A program made the position numbers and the translations under genes. From Thereva unica (lineage: Eukaryota; Arthropoda; Insecta; Diptera; Therevidae): a DNA stretch of 64,000 nt. Positions 31,915-43,819 of the stretch are shown piece by piece. Position 1 is the stretch's first letter; every line of letters begins with the position of its first letter. The stretch lies in the NCBI GenBank assembly GCA_949987705.1, contig OX465282.1, forward strand, positions 127,678,310 through 127,742,309. Reading direction: 5' to 3'. The notes beneath the pieces are model-generated. The model saw only the letters and a program-made list of their open reading frames with translations, was not told where the DNA came from and made no database searches.

Positions 31915-32260
31915 CAACGTAATAATACATAACACAATGTAATAATACATAATACATGATTCACAATACAACATATGTACATATTACATAACGCATAGTA
32001 TATAGTACATAATACACAGTACATAGTACATAATATATAGTCCATAGTAATAGTACATAGTACATAGTTCATAGTACTTAGAACAAAGTACATAACAATA
32101 GTACATAATACATAATATCTAGTACATAATAAATAGTACATGGCACATAGTGTATAGCGCATCATATATAGTACATACTAATCAATACATAGTACATAGG
32201 AAATTGTACATAATACATAGTGCATAGTATAGAGTACAAAATACATTATACATAGCAAAT
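31915..32260. repeat. Degenerate TACATA(G/A) satellite
   Basis: Continuous array of a 7-10 bp degenerate unit, mostly tacatagta or tacataata. The long minus-strand ORFs across it encode Leu-Cys-Tyr repeats and are artefacts of the array. Confidence 0.9.
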
Positions 32261-32509
32261 AAAACGTATAAAATAACTATTATAATTCTGATATAACATA
32301 CTACATAATACAAAGTTAAACTCCCAAAGAAAATTTTTCCTACAAAAGTGCGCATAAAAAAGTGCATGACCTACTACCGCATATAAGTAAAATACAAATG
32401 CCCCGTCGAATATGCGAAACTTGTGTTCCTTGTTGGCGAAAGCGATTAATCCAAGCAAAATATTTAAATGTTGCAGCCATGTAGCTGGCTAGAGCATGGC
32501 AACTTTTAG

Positions 32510-32654
32510 TCGAGCTCCAGCAACGGACAGCAGCGTACGGTGTGCGAGAATATGAATGAATTGCAACATTGAAACGCAGCCCCTCACACCGCCCGTAGCT
32601 ATTTTGCTTCGCACACCGTAGAATTATAAGCTGCAGTTCGTTGTTGGAGTTCGA
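32510..32654. repeat. Imperfect inverted repeat, possible MITE
   Basis: The left arm tcgagctccagcaacg and a gtacggtgtgcga block pair with the right arm tacggtgtgcga and tcgaactccaacaacg (reverse complement). The right arm has extra bases between the blocks. No target duplication or ORF. Confidence 0.55.
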
Positions 32655-33639
32655 TCTACACGGCTAAAAGGGACCAGAAAAGGGTGCGCAACAAAAGTGT
32701 GCGTGACGCGAGTTTCTAGTTTTTACCCCAGGCCAAAAAGTGCCAGTCGTGCCTAACGAAGTTATCACTTCAAAAATAGTAGGTCTTAATATATAATGCG
32801 ACCAACCCTATAGATACTTGGCCAAACCTTTAAATTTCTCTTTACTACTCATCTCGACAGGAAGTCACATTCAGTACTGCCAAAAGCATCTAGAGCTTAG
32901 TTGATGAAGATCTAGAGCTTAGAGTTATTTTCGAGATTTGTGTAAATCCACATTCAAGTTCTACGCCATTAAAACTATCCTTGCACCTTTAAGAAGATTG
33001 GATTTCTATGAATCTTTCTAGAGATCTGAAAGGAATTTCTATTTGATACTACAAAATCCAGGTAAAAATTTGTTTTATTCAAGCTTTCATAAATTATGTT
33101 CGGGTATGGTTTCACAAGTTGCATTGTAAATTCATTAAATCCCCCAAACCTTTCCATCCTTTACAGTATTTACCATATACATAAAATGTAATATTGAAGT
33201 TATTGCAACCCTTTTGGGGGGCATTTATCGGCACTAAATTAAATCGCACTAAGCCATCACTAACTTATATCCCCATTCCGCATTTCAGGATAACATTCCA
33301 TAATATACTAGGGATATTCTAAAAGAAATGGGGGTGCGATAGTGCGGTATAGGGTTCTTTTCAATCAGAAAACATATGTATGTAAGTTGGAGAGGGGTGG
33401 CTAGATGGAGAAACTGACTGCTTGAAATCTTCTTCTAAGCGATGTAAAATCATGTGCAAACTCGAAATTTTATGGGTGATTGGACGGTTTGATCTGTTTT
33501 ATTTTATTATTTTTGCGTGTGTAAAAGTTTGATTTCAGTATTGTTTTTGTGGTAAAATCAAGCTGTAAAATTAACTTTACATGTTTTTTTACTTATCACA
33601 ATTTTTTTTTTGATTTCAGAGTCCGAAGTATTTTTTTTT
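32655..33639. other. No gene recognised
   Basis: AT-rich sequence without recognisable coding or repeat features. Confidence 0.4.
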
Positions 33640-33901
33640 TGCAAACAAGTGTAATTAAGTAACCGGAGTGCTTAACCAACACAAAATTTTTACGCATTCA
33701 TACTCAAATTCTATACAAGCTGTTCTTTTCCAATGTTGCCAATGTAAACATTCCAATAAGGGAATCAAGGAACATCTTCTGTTTCGTTCATACTCTTCTG
33801 CTTTTTGCATAAAATGTATGTCCATCGCACGTTTGTTAATATATTTTTGAAACCAAGGATTTTATTAATTTTATTCATTCTCGTGGTGGCAGCGGTGGGA
33901 T
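33640..33901 (+). mobile_element. LTR-end relic with tRNA-Leu primer-binding site
   Basis: TGGTGGCAGCGGTGGGAT at 33884-33901 is complementary to the 3' end of eukaryotic tRNA-Leu (AAG type) including its added CCA, which is how LTR retrotransposons prime minus-strand synthesis. The AT-rich 240 bp upstream is therefore probably the 3' part of an LTR. Its start (possibly near 33649) is unclear. No gag or pol sequence follows. Confidence 0.6.
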
Positions 33902-34783
33902 AGTTCCACTAGTTATCTCTAAAAAAGTTCCTTTCTGAAGTAAGTCAGTTTCTAAATTTATATTTATGGTTCTTTAAAATGAAACACTGACATATCAAAT
34001 GAAATTAGTTTTTGAAGAGAAGTTTTTAAGTGTCGTTGGGCGTGATCATCATCGTAAACACGTCATAGTTTACTCTAAATTTTCGGTCGAAGTTTGCCAA
34101 GTTACATATAGATCTCACTAACAACAATGTAACAACATACAATGTTGCTTCACTGTAGCAACATGAAATAAACCCTGACACAATCTAGCACACAGATGTG
34201 AAACGAAATGTAAACAAATAAAATTGCATCATGAAATGCAAGTGCAAGAGCGATGCACATGTGACCCAAACACATAGTGATATTAGGACAATGACGCGAA
34301 TTATGCTGACTGCCAATTTCTCAACCGTAGTAGGCTTATCCATGTCACTTTGGACTTTATAAAGCCCCAACGGACTAAGTCTAGAGGTGTAATATCAGAT
34401 GATCTAAGCGGTTAATTAAACGGTCCAAGCATGAAATTAACTGCTCATAGAATAGTTCCAGCAAGGTAAAAGTACTTGGCCCTGATAAAATACCTAACGA
34501 ATGCACCCGGGAGAGCTCACTTTCAAAGAAGATTCAGCCCCGGGCAAAGTCATCGCCCTTAAAAATCAAACTTATAGATATATGTGGTCCACAATATTTT
34601 CATTTGGGTTCGACTTGAGCCGTTGGAACTAAACAATTATTTCATGGTGGGAAATCTGTATAATTTTCTCTGCAGGCTGAGTTAACACAAATTGTTGAAC
34701 AGGAGTTGAAGTTGAACATCTAATGGAAGTTGAAGTAAAGTCGAAATTTTAACCTAAAGAAGTTAAATTAAATCTTGTACTGA
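33902..34783. other. No gene recognised; probable LTR upstream of the 140-bp array
   Basis: No ORF of note. The GTTGAA-rich stretch at 34690-34783 may be the upstream part of the LTR whose end forms the tandem array at 34784. Confidence 0.4.
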
Positions 34784-35197
34784 ACCTAAGGCTAAGTTCA
34801 GCTAGTTACTAACAATAATAAATACTATACACAATAAACACGAGTAATGTAGTTCTAAATCACAAAAATTTGGTGGCAGCGGTTTTCCTAAAGAGGATCA
34901 AATAGCTACTGCTACATCGTTGGACCTAAGGCTAAGTTCAGCTAGTTACTAACAATAATAAATACTATACACAATAAACACGAGTAATGTAGTTCTAAAT
35001 CACAAAAATTTGGTGGCAGCGGTTTTCCTAAAGAGGATCAAATAGCTACTGCTACATCGTTGGACCTAAGGCTAAGTTCAGCTAGTTACTAACAATAATA
35101 AATACTATACACATTAAACACGAGTAATGTAGTTCTAAATCACAAAAATTTGGTGGCAGCGGTTTTCCTAAAGAGGATCAAATAGCTACTGCTACAT
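34784..35197 (+). repeat. 140-bp tandem repeat (three units) of LTR end plus PBS
   Basis: Three nearly identical units begin at 34784, 34924 and 35064; the third ends six bases short. I noticed one base difference (acaataaa against acattaaa in unit 3). Each unit holds an LTR-like end (...aaatcaca), a short spacer, the primer-binding site TGGTGGCAGCGGT (34871, 35011, 35151) and about 45 bp of leader. So the duplicated piece spans the LTR-PBS boundary rather than a random fragment. Confidence 0.92.
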
Positions 35198-38138
35198 AGG
35201 CATGGTACGCCTGAGTAAAAATTCTAATTTTCCAAATGCAGCCCTCTACAGAATGCACACTTTCAAGCGGCCAAGAGGAAGCAGGCGCACAGATGGTCAT
35301 GGTTTGCACCGTCATAACGGTCAATAATGAAGCCTTGGAAACACAGAAATTTCGGGCGTAGAAAGTGAACATTCCATCAAGATTGAGCATCTTCTCACAG
35401 GGCATCAGTCAACCAAGAATAACTACAAAAAAACGTTCTCCACTTATTTTCTTCGACACAATGGCCGCCAAATTCTCGAGATGCGAATACGATGGATTGT
35501 CCTGTCTGAGTTATTTTAAAAAGCAGTAAAGGATACAAAAGTGCTGATCATCTCGAGCAAGCTCTTCGCCTATAATGGACCAAAGTAGCTACTACATTTG
35601 GAAGAGTTCGATGCCTTTTCAGACCATTAAGCCACATAGAAAATTGGTAATGTATTCCAAAAACCACATTATTTGTGAACATTATTTTGGGCGAATAAAG
35701 TTTATGAAAAAAGAATATATGTATGTCTAGAATTTCGGTATGTTGACAGTTCCAGCCATCCTGTAAATAGAATGCCAGTAAATACGAATTTGGAAGGCAT
35801 CCTTGAGTTAAGGGTAAGGTTCATCCCTATCTGTTTTAGCACTCGCAAACCTATACTATTCTCTCAATCCTTCAAACTGAGCATGCTACTTAGACATGGC
35901 ACAATTTACAATATAGTGTATAATTTGAATATACACTATGCTCATAAAAGTTCAACAGTATCTCACTTTTTTTGGAACGTGCAATATTATTAGCGGTCAT
36001 GGTTACGTGACCATCGTCAACATTCCACTGATCTCCTCCATCAAAGCGAGAATCCTTGACGGTTGAAGCATAACTCATTTAAACATGCGAAGTCATTCAC
36101 ATTCCAATAATAAATTCAACATTCCGAAATGAAAATAATCCGAATTGCAATGAATTATCGTGACATCACGCAAAATATTCAGATTGTAAAATTGTTGGTT
36201 ATTGTTGTTATAATTTCATGTTCATACCAAAAATCAAACTATTTCCTGTCGAAAGCATGTTCACGTCTGGTGCATACTTATGGGACCGCCGCGTCTGGTC
36301 GCCAGTTGACAGTTAGCGTAAATATCATATTTCGATTAATAATATTTGTTGGTGGGACACGGACATACATATCTACAAACTTCCGTTTTATTTCCGACGG
36401 ATGCACTGCCGCTATTCATAATCCTGAAACATTTAGTCCTGGCATATTTCCAACAGTCCAAAAGATACATGTCGGGCACTCTTATGCCAAAAAAGCTTTT
36501 AAAATAATTTTATTCGTTGGCTAGTCATTCCGGGTGATTTATGAATATTTATCCGGCACTGTAGCTCCTGCTCAAGTTGATTAAAATTTTAATAGTCCTT
36601 CGCTAAATTCCTGCTTTTTTGGTTAATCTTGAAATTGCAATAACAAAAGGCTCCCAGCGAGGTTCCACAGTGGTGGTAGCAGCACTTGCCAATGCAAAGT
36701 AGCATCGACAACGACAGCCCTCGGTTCGACACTAAGTGGGATTAGACCGAGTCCTTGTTGTTGACTTATTACTTGTAAAGGGATTTGGATAAAGTTGTGA
36801 TACATGCTGGCTAATAATTAGTAAAGTACGGTGATCGATAATGGACCCTCAATAATTTATATGGCTTCGCAAAACCGATTTATCGTCGGATCTCAATTAA
36901 CCAGGACGGTGCAGAAGGGCCCCAGAGCCCCCAGATTACAGAACAATGCGATTATCATTTAAGAAGGGAGCTTATTGATTGTTTTGAGTAAATCATGTTG
37001 TCATAAATTTTCGGGGGCCATCTACATGTTCTACAACTCTTGATGCAATCTACCCTCTACACAATTTACATAATACCATCTATGGTTGAGATAACATTGT
37101 AACTTATACCCACAAGCATCGAGAACTTTGTGCAGAGGGTAATTAAGGTCTCGAATATATCATTTCCTTTGGATGAAATTTATGCGATTGTATTGGAACT
37201 AAACTTTATGTTTCACTCAAAGGAAAGTTTCTTAGTTTGTTAACATTTGAAATAAATTCTGCGGAAAAAGGGTTTTTTTTGTGGTATTTAATTTTAGCTT
37301 TGATATGCAGAAGTTTGCCTTTAGAGAGAAAACAACTTGACGATAGTGGCTACAACTGAACAGTTTAATATGGTAGGTAGTGTAGGAATATGCAGAGGCG
37401 ATTTGTTGTAGTAGATATTTCATAGCAGACGTGCATGCATCCTCCAGTTCCAGTTCATTGGATTATTATTAAACTCAACTTTATAGACAATTTCACATTT
37501 TCACTTATTTTTTATTAAACTTTTGCAACACAGCAATGGGAGCTTTAGAATTTTTTTTATTGGGAGCAGTTTTGTTTTTGTTGTAGGACGGACATGTTGG
37601 CCAAGGATAGGAAGTGTGCGTCATCGGCTCTCTTATTCTCTATGGCCTGGAACCCTGGTGTGTTTACATTTCTCCCTATGCGTTCAAACTCACTTGAGTA
37701 TTTCTTTACACGCCTTCAAAATTCCCAGTATATGATATTGGACCGTCCAGGAGACAGAATTTTTTGACTATATTACATGATTCGGAGAAAATCCCGGCAC
37801 GTATCATGCAGTTCATCTTTAACCCGCCGTGTCCAAATATGCTAAAACGTGTTCGCTTTTCACTCCCGTGCTTGCAGTGAACTGCATCCATTCTGCCCTC
37901 GCATGCACTGTTCACAGCTCTTTCCAAAATCTCATCGTCAGCATATGCAACAGTTTAGTTCCTTCTTCCTGCGTCACACGCCGTATGCGTTGGTCTATGA
38001 ACTCCTTCCATTTAAATGTACAGAGTTTACTCAAATGACAAGGTATTGAACTTAAGCAACATACTCGCCGCATTTTATGAAAAACTCCACCTTTAGGCCG
38101 ATATTTTCTTTGCGTTTTTATTTCCTGCAAATCCCGGG
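35198..38138. other. No gene recognised
   Basis: AT-rich sequence. The 131-codon plus-strand ORF at 36129-36524 has no signal or domain I recognise and is treated as chance. Smaller ORFs overlap on both strands. No repeats were recognised. Confidence 0.4.
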
Positions 38139-38528
38139 GCCTCGGTAGCTTAGGGAGTAAGGCGTCTGGCTACTATCCCAGAGGTCCCGGGTTCGAATCC
38201 CAGCCAGCCCCATGATCCTTCGCCTTTTCCACTTTTCTACCTACATAACTTTCTCCACCAAAGTGCATGTCATCGGTTGGTTGAACAGATTCAACTCGTT
38301 TCAGGAGGCATAACAGTTGTTTCTCGATGCCCCAATGTCAAAGTCGCGACAGTACTAGTTGGGAGTAGGTGGACTAAAAATATCGCGGGTAGGTTGTGGC
38401 AGTTCCTTCCTTCCCCGACTAGAGCTGCTGTTCGACATTGCATTCTTTATGAAGAAAATAGAGTGTCGACACATTATAAAGGACTTAAGCAACCTTTCTT
38501 GAGACTCTAGTCTTTCATATAAAAAAAA
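38139..38528 (+). mobile_element. tRNA-derived SINE, copy 2
   Basis: The head reads CCTCGGTAGCTTAGGGAGTA with a B box GGTTCGAATCC near 38191. Shared body blocks with copy 1 are CCTACATAACTTTC, GCATGTCATCGGTTGGTTGA, GATTCAACTCGTTTCA and GACTAGAGCTGCTGTTCGAC. Copy 2 carries an extra segment of about 55 bp after the CGTTTCA block. It ends with an A-run at 38521-38528. No target duplication was seen. Confidence 0.8.
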
Positions 38529-38655
38529 GTGAAAACACCTAATTTTCACCCTGGTTCCCGCTTATATTTTTTTTTATTGTTTTTCTGTTTTTAATAATAG
38601 TATTGGTTTTTTTAAGAAATCTTTTCGCAACAGCTACTCAAGCCTACGTAAGAAA

Positions 38656-38668
38656 ACCGCTGCCACCA
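38656..38668 (-). promoter_or_regulatory. tRNA-Leu primer-binding site relic (minus strand)
   Basis: accgctgccacca is the reverse complement of TGGTGGCAGCGGT. On the minus strand it is preceded by aattacaaaaaaaaatt and followed by ttttcttac, like the units at 34784, so it is the same LTR family in opposite orientation. Confidence 0.65.
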
Positions 38669-38694
38669 ATTTTTTTTTGTAATTTACAACATGT

Positions 38695-38783
38695 TTCAAA
38701 AGTTGTACAGTACATATATGATGGCTTTTTTTACGATACAGAAGTAAAAAAAGCCATCATAGATGTACTGTACAACTTTTGAA
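38695..38783. repeat. 40-bp inverted repeat with 9-nt loop, one mismatch
   Basis: Arms 38695-38734 and 38744-38783 pair at 39 of 40 positions around gatacagaa. It lies inside the LTR side of the relic with the primer-binding site at 38656. A transcript would fold into a near-perfect hairpin. Confidence 0.93.
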
Positions 38784-39289
38784 TTAAATCTAGTGGAATT
38801 TTCTAAGTATAGGAATACTGCCGAAATAAACTGCTTGGAGCAAGTCAAACCAGGCAGGTTTTGATATTTTTCACCAAAGTTCAACCGTCAAACGTTCGTC
38901 ACTTTACTGGAGAAGTTATTGTGACTGAACTAGATACGTTTCCTGTGTGGCCAGTGCTTCCGCTTGGCCTCAGACTACTTCATATTTTGTCCTACGTGAC
39001 TTCATGTGATTTCATTGCGTTTTCCTGTCAGAGTATGTTAAAATGATTTCTTTGGTGTAGGCTAGTCTTTTATTTTCATAGGCACGTGCCAATAATTCGG
39101 GTAGCCCAGATTTTAAAGACAGTAGCTACTAAACTCGAGCTTTCATCTCAGATCTCGGAATCTGCCATGTTTCTATAAGGTATCCGTATATCAAAGGAGT
39201 CTGGTAAGCAAAAAAATGCCGCTTCCTCATTGTACAATTGGCGCTGGTATTTGCGTACGTATATGGTAGTGTTCTTGGAGTGACTTCAG

Positions 39290-39420
39290 ATCCAGCTACA
39301 CATACCCAAGTATCGGGCCAGATCTCATATTATAAGCCTTTAATCATCTTCTAAGTTCTGTAAGAAAGTTCATGTGCACGGTGTCTGATCTTAGCCAAAG
39401 CCGGATTGCTGTAAAGAAAA
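39290..39420. repeat. Interspersed repeat, pair with 57585-57720
   Basis: Shares gatccagct, gtatcgg, agat/atctc, ttttaagc-like, tcttc-aagt, and the block atg-gca-ggtgtctg-tcttagcca-agc with 57585-57720, in the same order. Class unknown. Confidence 0.45.
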
Positions 39421-39469
39421 TATGTTGTTGCCTCTTTGGCTTATTCCTCCCTATATCTATGGCAGTGGA

Positions 39470-40275
39470 CGTTCACTGGTATACTCAATCGGGGCTCATA
39501 TTCTCCAATCAGCTAGTATTCTGTGCTGATCGGCACGATTGTGGTGATATCCCTCTTCGGCATCGTCAGGAGGTCGCGTGATCTCTCCCTTTTGTAGTCA
39601 GGCCATATCCTGCTAGTTTTGGAAAAATATATTAAGTTTCTTCAGCTGGAGTTTAGTATTGAAATGAAGTACATGATGTTATCTTTCCTCATCACAGAGA
39701 GTGGCTTTTGTATATTCTCTCTAGATCCTTTTTACAGATTCTGCTCATGTTGACTATCCGATAACATACCTTGGCTTTGTCTTTATTCCTAAACAGGCTT
39801 TAAAAATTACCAGCAGTTCCAGCTGGAAGACACTGCACTGGGACATTTAAACAGGCGGTAGTATTTTAACAAATCAAATATACCCAACTCTGCTTTTGAG
39901 TCATCTGTGTATAGAACTATGTCATAGATCTTGCAAGGCTGGGAATTTCCTCACGTCTCTCTGGATCTGGAGATAGAAACACGGGTTGGAATTAAGTTTT
40001 GACATCATGGATTCAGGTGGTCCTTCCACCATTTATATTGGTAGAAATCACACTATAACTCCTTTCCACCCAACAGCCAGCTTGTCTTATCTTCAGGGCT
40101 TCACAGTCTGCCTGTTTCCTGAGGAATAGGCAGGTAACAGAAGATCTGCAACAGCATTCATCCCTTCATTGGGAGTTATACACAGACTTCCTATACTCAT
40201 TTCGCCCTCTTCTGTTCAGATTTGGGCTCAGAATGAGACGCAAGTAGGTACTTAACTCAGTGGGGTTAAGGTTTT
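39470..40275 (-). pseudogene. LINE RT C-terminus and RNase H relic
   Basis: On the minus strand one frame reads LRKQADCEALKIRQAGCW near 40080-40140 and then FYTDDSKAELG near 39893-39920, the first catalytic motif of RNase H (usually YTDGSK). Between them is a SPDPERREEIP-like linker. After the motif only short pieces such as FKCPSAVSSSWN are seen. RNase H domains follow the RT in LOA and I-group LINEs. Stops are frequent and there is no RT palm, so the relic is strongly decayed. Confidence 0.5.
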
Positions 40276-43200
40276 TGGAGTAACACGATCGGTACAGTGT
40301 TTTTTGAGAGAAACGATCGCTAGATCATGCCTTCGTGCTGTTCTTCTCTATGTTTTTAGTAGTATCGAGTGGACTCCTTTTTTATAGCACTGCTGTTTTC
40401 ATAGCTACTAGTTGTTGATTCTAGTTTTCACCATGCGGTGGATCCACTGACTAATGACATTGCGAATGCCGAATTCTGATAGAGCTATATACAAAATGAA
40501 TCTACCCTGCCTTGTTATTTTAAGGAAAACTCTGGATAGCATGTCTTGTGTGTTCATTGAGGGGGAATATCCGCAGGATTTCCAACGAATTTTTAAAACA
40601 CAGATTCTCCTTCAAGTGGTTATTTCTTGATATTATTCCAATATTACATTCTTGTTAATTCTCCTTATATCTCATCAGATTTATAGCAAAGAAAAAATCT
40701 AATTTAATGGTTTCTATCGGAACCGAAACTTCTCCAAATTCAACCAAAGACTTCTAACGTAATTGACTTCCACTTACCAATTCAATAAAACCGATCAAGA
40801 TTAGGAAACAGTCCTTTATCAAAAGCCAAAATCGTTTCACCTAGGATACACCCGAAGCACATATAGACGAACTTTTGCCGAAACTTACCAGACAGTTGTT
40901 AATCACACGCGATTTTATTTTCCAATTAAGAAGTTTTGATCCTGGCGACGAGGACTCAAAGTGACTTTTCGCATTTTCAACTGAAATATTTATGGAATTT
41001 TCAGTTTTCAGCATTGTCCAATTCCATGAATAATTTACAAGGATCAGTTTCCAAAGTTTTCCCCCTGAGGGAAGGTGACTGGTGGTGCGATGGTATCTCA
41101 AAGGACTATTGATCCGCATCGTACATCCTTGCTCAGATATACCTCAGAAAAGAGAGCCAAGGACCTGGCTGAAGGACAAATCTTGAGGTCTGTGAAACTT
41201 TTTTATTGGAAGGAAGCTTCTTATTGCCTTCTGGTTATTTGGCATCAACTGAATATATATATTTGTGGGTATGTGTGTATGGGGTGGTAGGAAGGAATAA
41301 AATTTCCTGCAGATATATGCGAAAAGGGAGTAGAAATGTGGAACAGTCTCATGTTATCCTAGATGGCAGTGTGTTACTCTGACATCTGCAATTGGAGTCT
41401 GAAATTCGTATAAGTGACAATTGGTAAAAAGGACGAGAATTCTGTCTTCTAGCACTTCAGGATTGGATTTCTGAGTACGTTTCCAGGTACTTATTTACAC
41501 AGGACTATTGAACAGGAAACTATCGTGCGGATTCGTTTTGTTAAATTATCAGGTTTTGTTGGGATTCTTCGACTGTTACGAAATGTTAAGCGGGCGACAT
41601 CCGTCTTAGAATGTTATTTAACTTGAAAAATGTTGCCTTAGAATGTTGGGGGAAAGTGCATTAAGTTGTAAGCAGTAAATTAAAATCAGCGTCAATTTGA
41701 GTAATTTCTTGCATTTTTCACTACTGACCCAATTGCAGTAACATCTCCTCACAAGAGAGTCCTAAATTAAGCAAAAAGCGAGTCCTTGTGAATGAAATGG
41801 CTGCTGCCAGTGTCGGTGGGTGGGGGTTGTGGGTTGTAGCACCAGAAAATGCTTTCCAATGGTAAAAATTTTCCCCGGGGCTGTGTAGTAAAAGTTATTA
41901 AATTATAATAAACAGCTGCAAACACTTACATGTACTCGGTTTAATGTTCTTTGCATTAAAATTGCATTCGTTTTCGATGTGCATGTAGCAACTGTAAAAT
42001 TGCAGTGAAAAATCTAAAGTCTCTGGCAGTGAGTGCAGTGCAGCAGAGGAAAATCAGAAAAGGCCAGAATGGCAGCGAGCAGCAGCACCAACGAAACTGA
42101 GACTGTGACGGGCGGTGGGAATATGTACATTGTACATCCTTGAATTTCCACGATAACCCAAGACAGCGATAACCAGGATGCCTAGGCACGTAGCTGAATG
42201 TGGAAGATTATATTTTCCCCGCGAATGATATTAAATCACGTATTCCATATCGGTTTTTCATGTTTTACATGCAATTTTCGCATTACTCATTCCTTCACGG
42301 AAAATTTTCCATTAAGCAACTACCGCGAATTCTTTATCCTCTTGCACCACATCACGGACATATACCCCCGGAAAGTCCTTGGAGGGATGAGCTGCTAGCA
42401 CTGGCTGGGTTTTTATCTTATTGTATGAGTGTTGTCAGGATGTAGCGTAAATATTTTCTTTGTGCAGTTAAAATGTGTTGCACTTGGCTGCATCTTCAAT
42501 TAAAGTGAATTGAGATGGATGGATGCGGAAGTGGATAATCAAGTTCAAAGTGAATTATGTGCAGTAGAAATCCCGGAAATGTTGAGATTTTTTAATTTCC
42601 TTCTGGTCGGGATTTAAAAGCAAGAACAAAAAAAAAACGAAACGTATTAAAGTCTACTTACTGCGCAAGATGTATATTTCGTAAAATCGTAAAAGGATTT
42701 TCTTGGAACAGTCGTGTTGATGTACAAGTAGTAGTTATTTTCAGTATAAGTATAATACTTTGAACAAACTTCCACTTCCACAAATGTTGATTCAAGGACT
42801 TTAATACGAATAGACTTAATGAACGAATAATTTAATATCTTAGGAATTACCATAAAGTGGAAATTGCTTATTCATAGCTTCACATGTGCTTGCAACAACA
42901 AATTGCAAATAAGCGAATTAAAATTGTTCAGTAGAATATGATGAAGTTTTAAACGAGTTCGCTTATGGTCTAGTGTGGAACAAAACTAATTGCGTTGCGG
43001 CAGAAAGTAATTTTATAGATTCCTAGTAGAACTGATTATTATTACTAATATCGGAAGAGGAGCATGAATTTGATGTAATGAAATCCTTCACTTACCTTGA
43101 ACCCTATTAGAAGCCGTGGAAGGAGATAAGAGCTGCTGAAATCCAACAAAGCGTATTATAGTTTTGGCAAGGCTCTTAAAATCCACGGGGTTTTTACTGT

Positions 43201-43734
43201 TTTTTACTGTGAATAAATTCAAGCTAGGTAGGCACTGGTGAGAAGGGCATTTAGGTAGTATGAATGTATAAATGAATACAAAAGTTTTTGGTGGCAATTA
43301 GGTAGTCCAAGCCTCCGTAAGAACTACGGCGTATACTAGGATTGCTGGACTTAAAGCTAGTACAGAGAGACATGTGATTTTGATATAATAATAAGCCTAA
43401 TAAATAACTTCGCCAGAATCTTGGGCCAGTCAAAAGCCCGGATAAAGGTTAAGGGTTTAGGTCAACTGTTAATATATCAATCCCTAGCAGAATCTGTAAA
43501 CCTAGTGCCTCGACGTATAACTAGTACAACTCCGGCTAACATGATCAATTGTGAAGTTCCAATTTCCAGTAACGCGTTCAAGTGGTATTTCGATTTCAGC
43601 CCAAAGGAGCCGTAATATCACATGATCTACGATGGCCAATTCACCGGTCGGAAAGGAAAAGTTAACTGCTTACTCAAAATTTCTAGCAATAAGCGCCGTC
43701 TGACCAGTAGTATCGTCTTTTTGGGTCTTATCCG
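40276..43734. other. No gene recognised
   Basis: Long AT-rich stretch. Minus-strand ORFs at 40841-41119 (92 codons) and 41956-42189 and plus-strand ORFs near 42200 have no motifs. No repeats were recognised. Confidence 0.4.
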
Positions 43735-43795
43735 AGTAAAAATAAAAATGGCCTTACAACGGGCGAACACAAGCCGCTTGGCTTTTTAAGGAGCA
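43735..43795. repeat. Second copy of the 12.56 kb repeat start
   Basis: aaaaatggccttacaacggg and the following cgaacacaagccgcttgg match the block at 12570-12610 with a few substitutions. It is truncated after about 45 bp. Confidence 0.55.
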
Positions 43796-43819
43796 AATGA
43801 GATATGATGGATGGATGGG

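Noticed and set aside
31836..32458. Cys/Leu/Tyr-rich ORFs on the minus strand
   Set aside because: They are translations of the TACATA satellite and have no other support.
34784..35197. CRISPR-like array
   Set aside because: The 140-bp units are contiguous with no unique spacers, and the genome context is eukaryotic.
36129..36524. 131-codon plus-strand ORF as a host gene
   Set aside because: No domain, biased AT-rich composition, no neighbouring exons and no known motif.
38145..38212. tRNA gene
   Set aside because: Same reason: the tRNA-like head of SINE copy 2, followed by the shared body and an A-tail.
39384..39400. U2 snRNA fragment on the minus strand (tgatcttagccaaa)
   Set aside because: The match is only about 14 nt, the rest of U2 is absent, and a related block at 57680 shows it belongs to an interspersed repeat.
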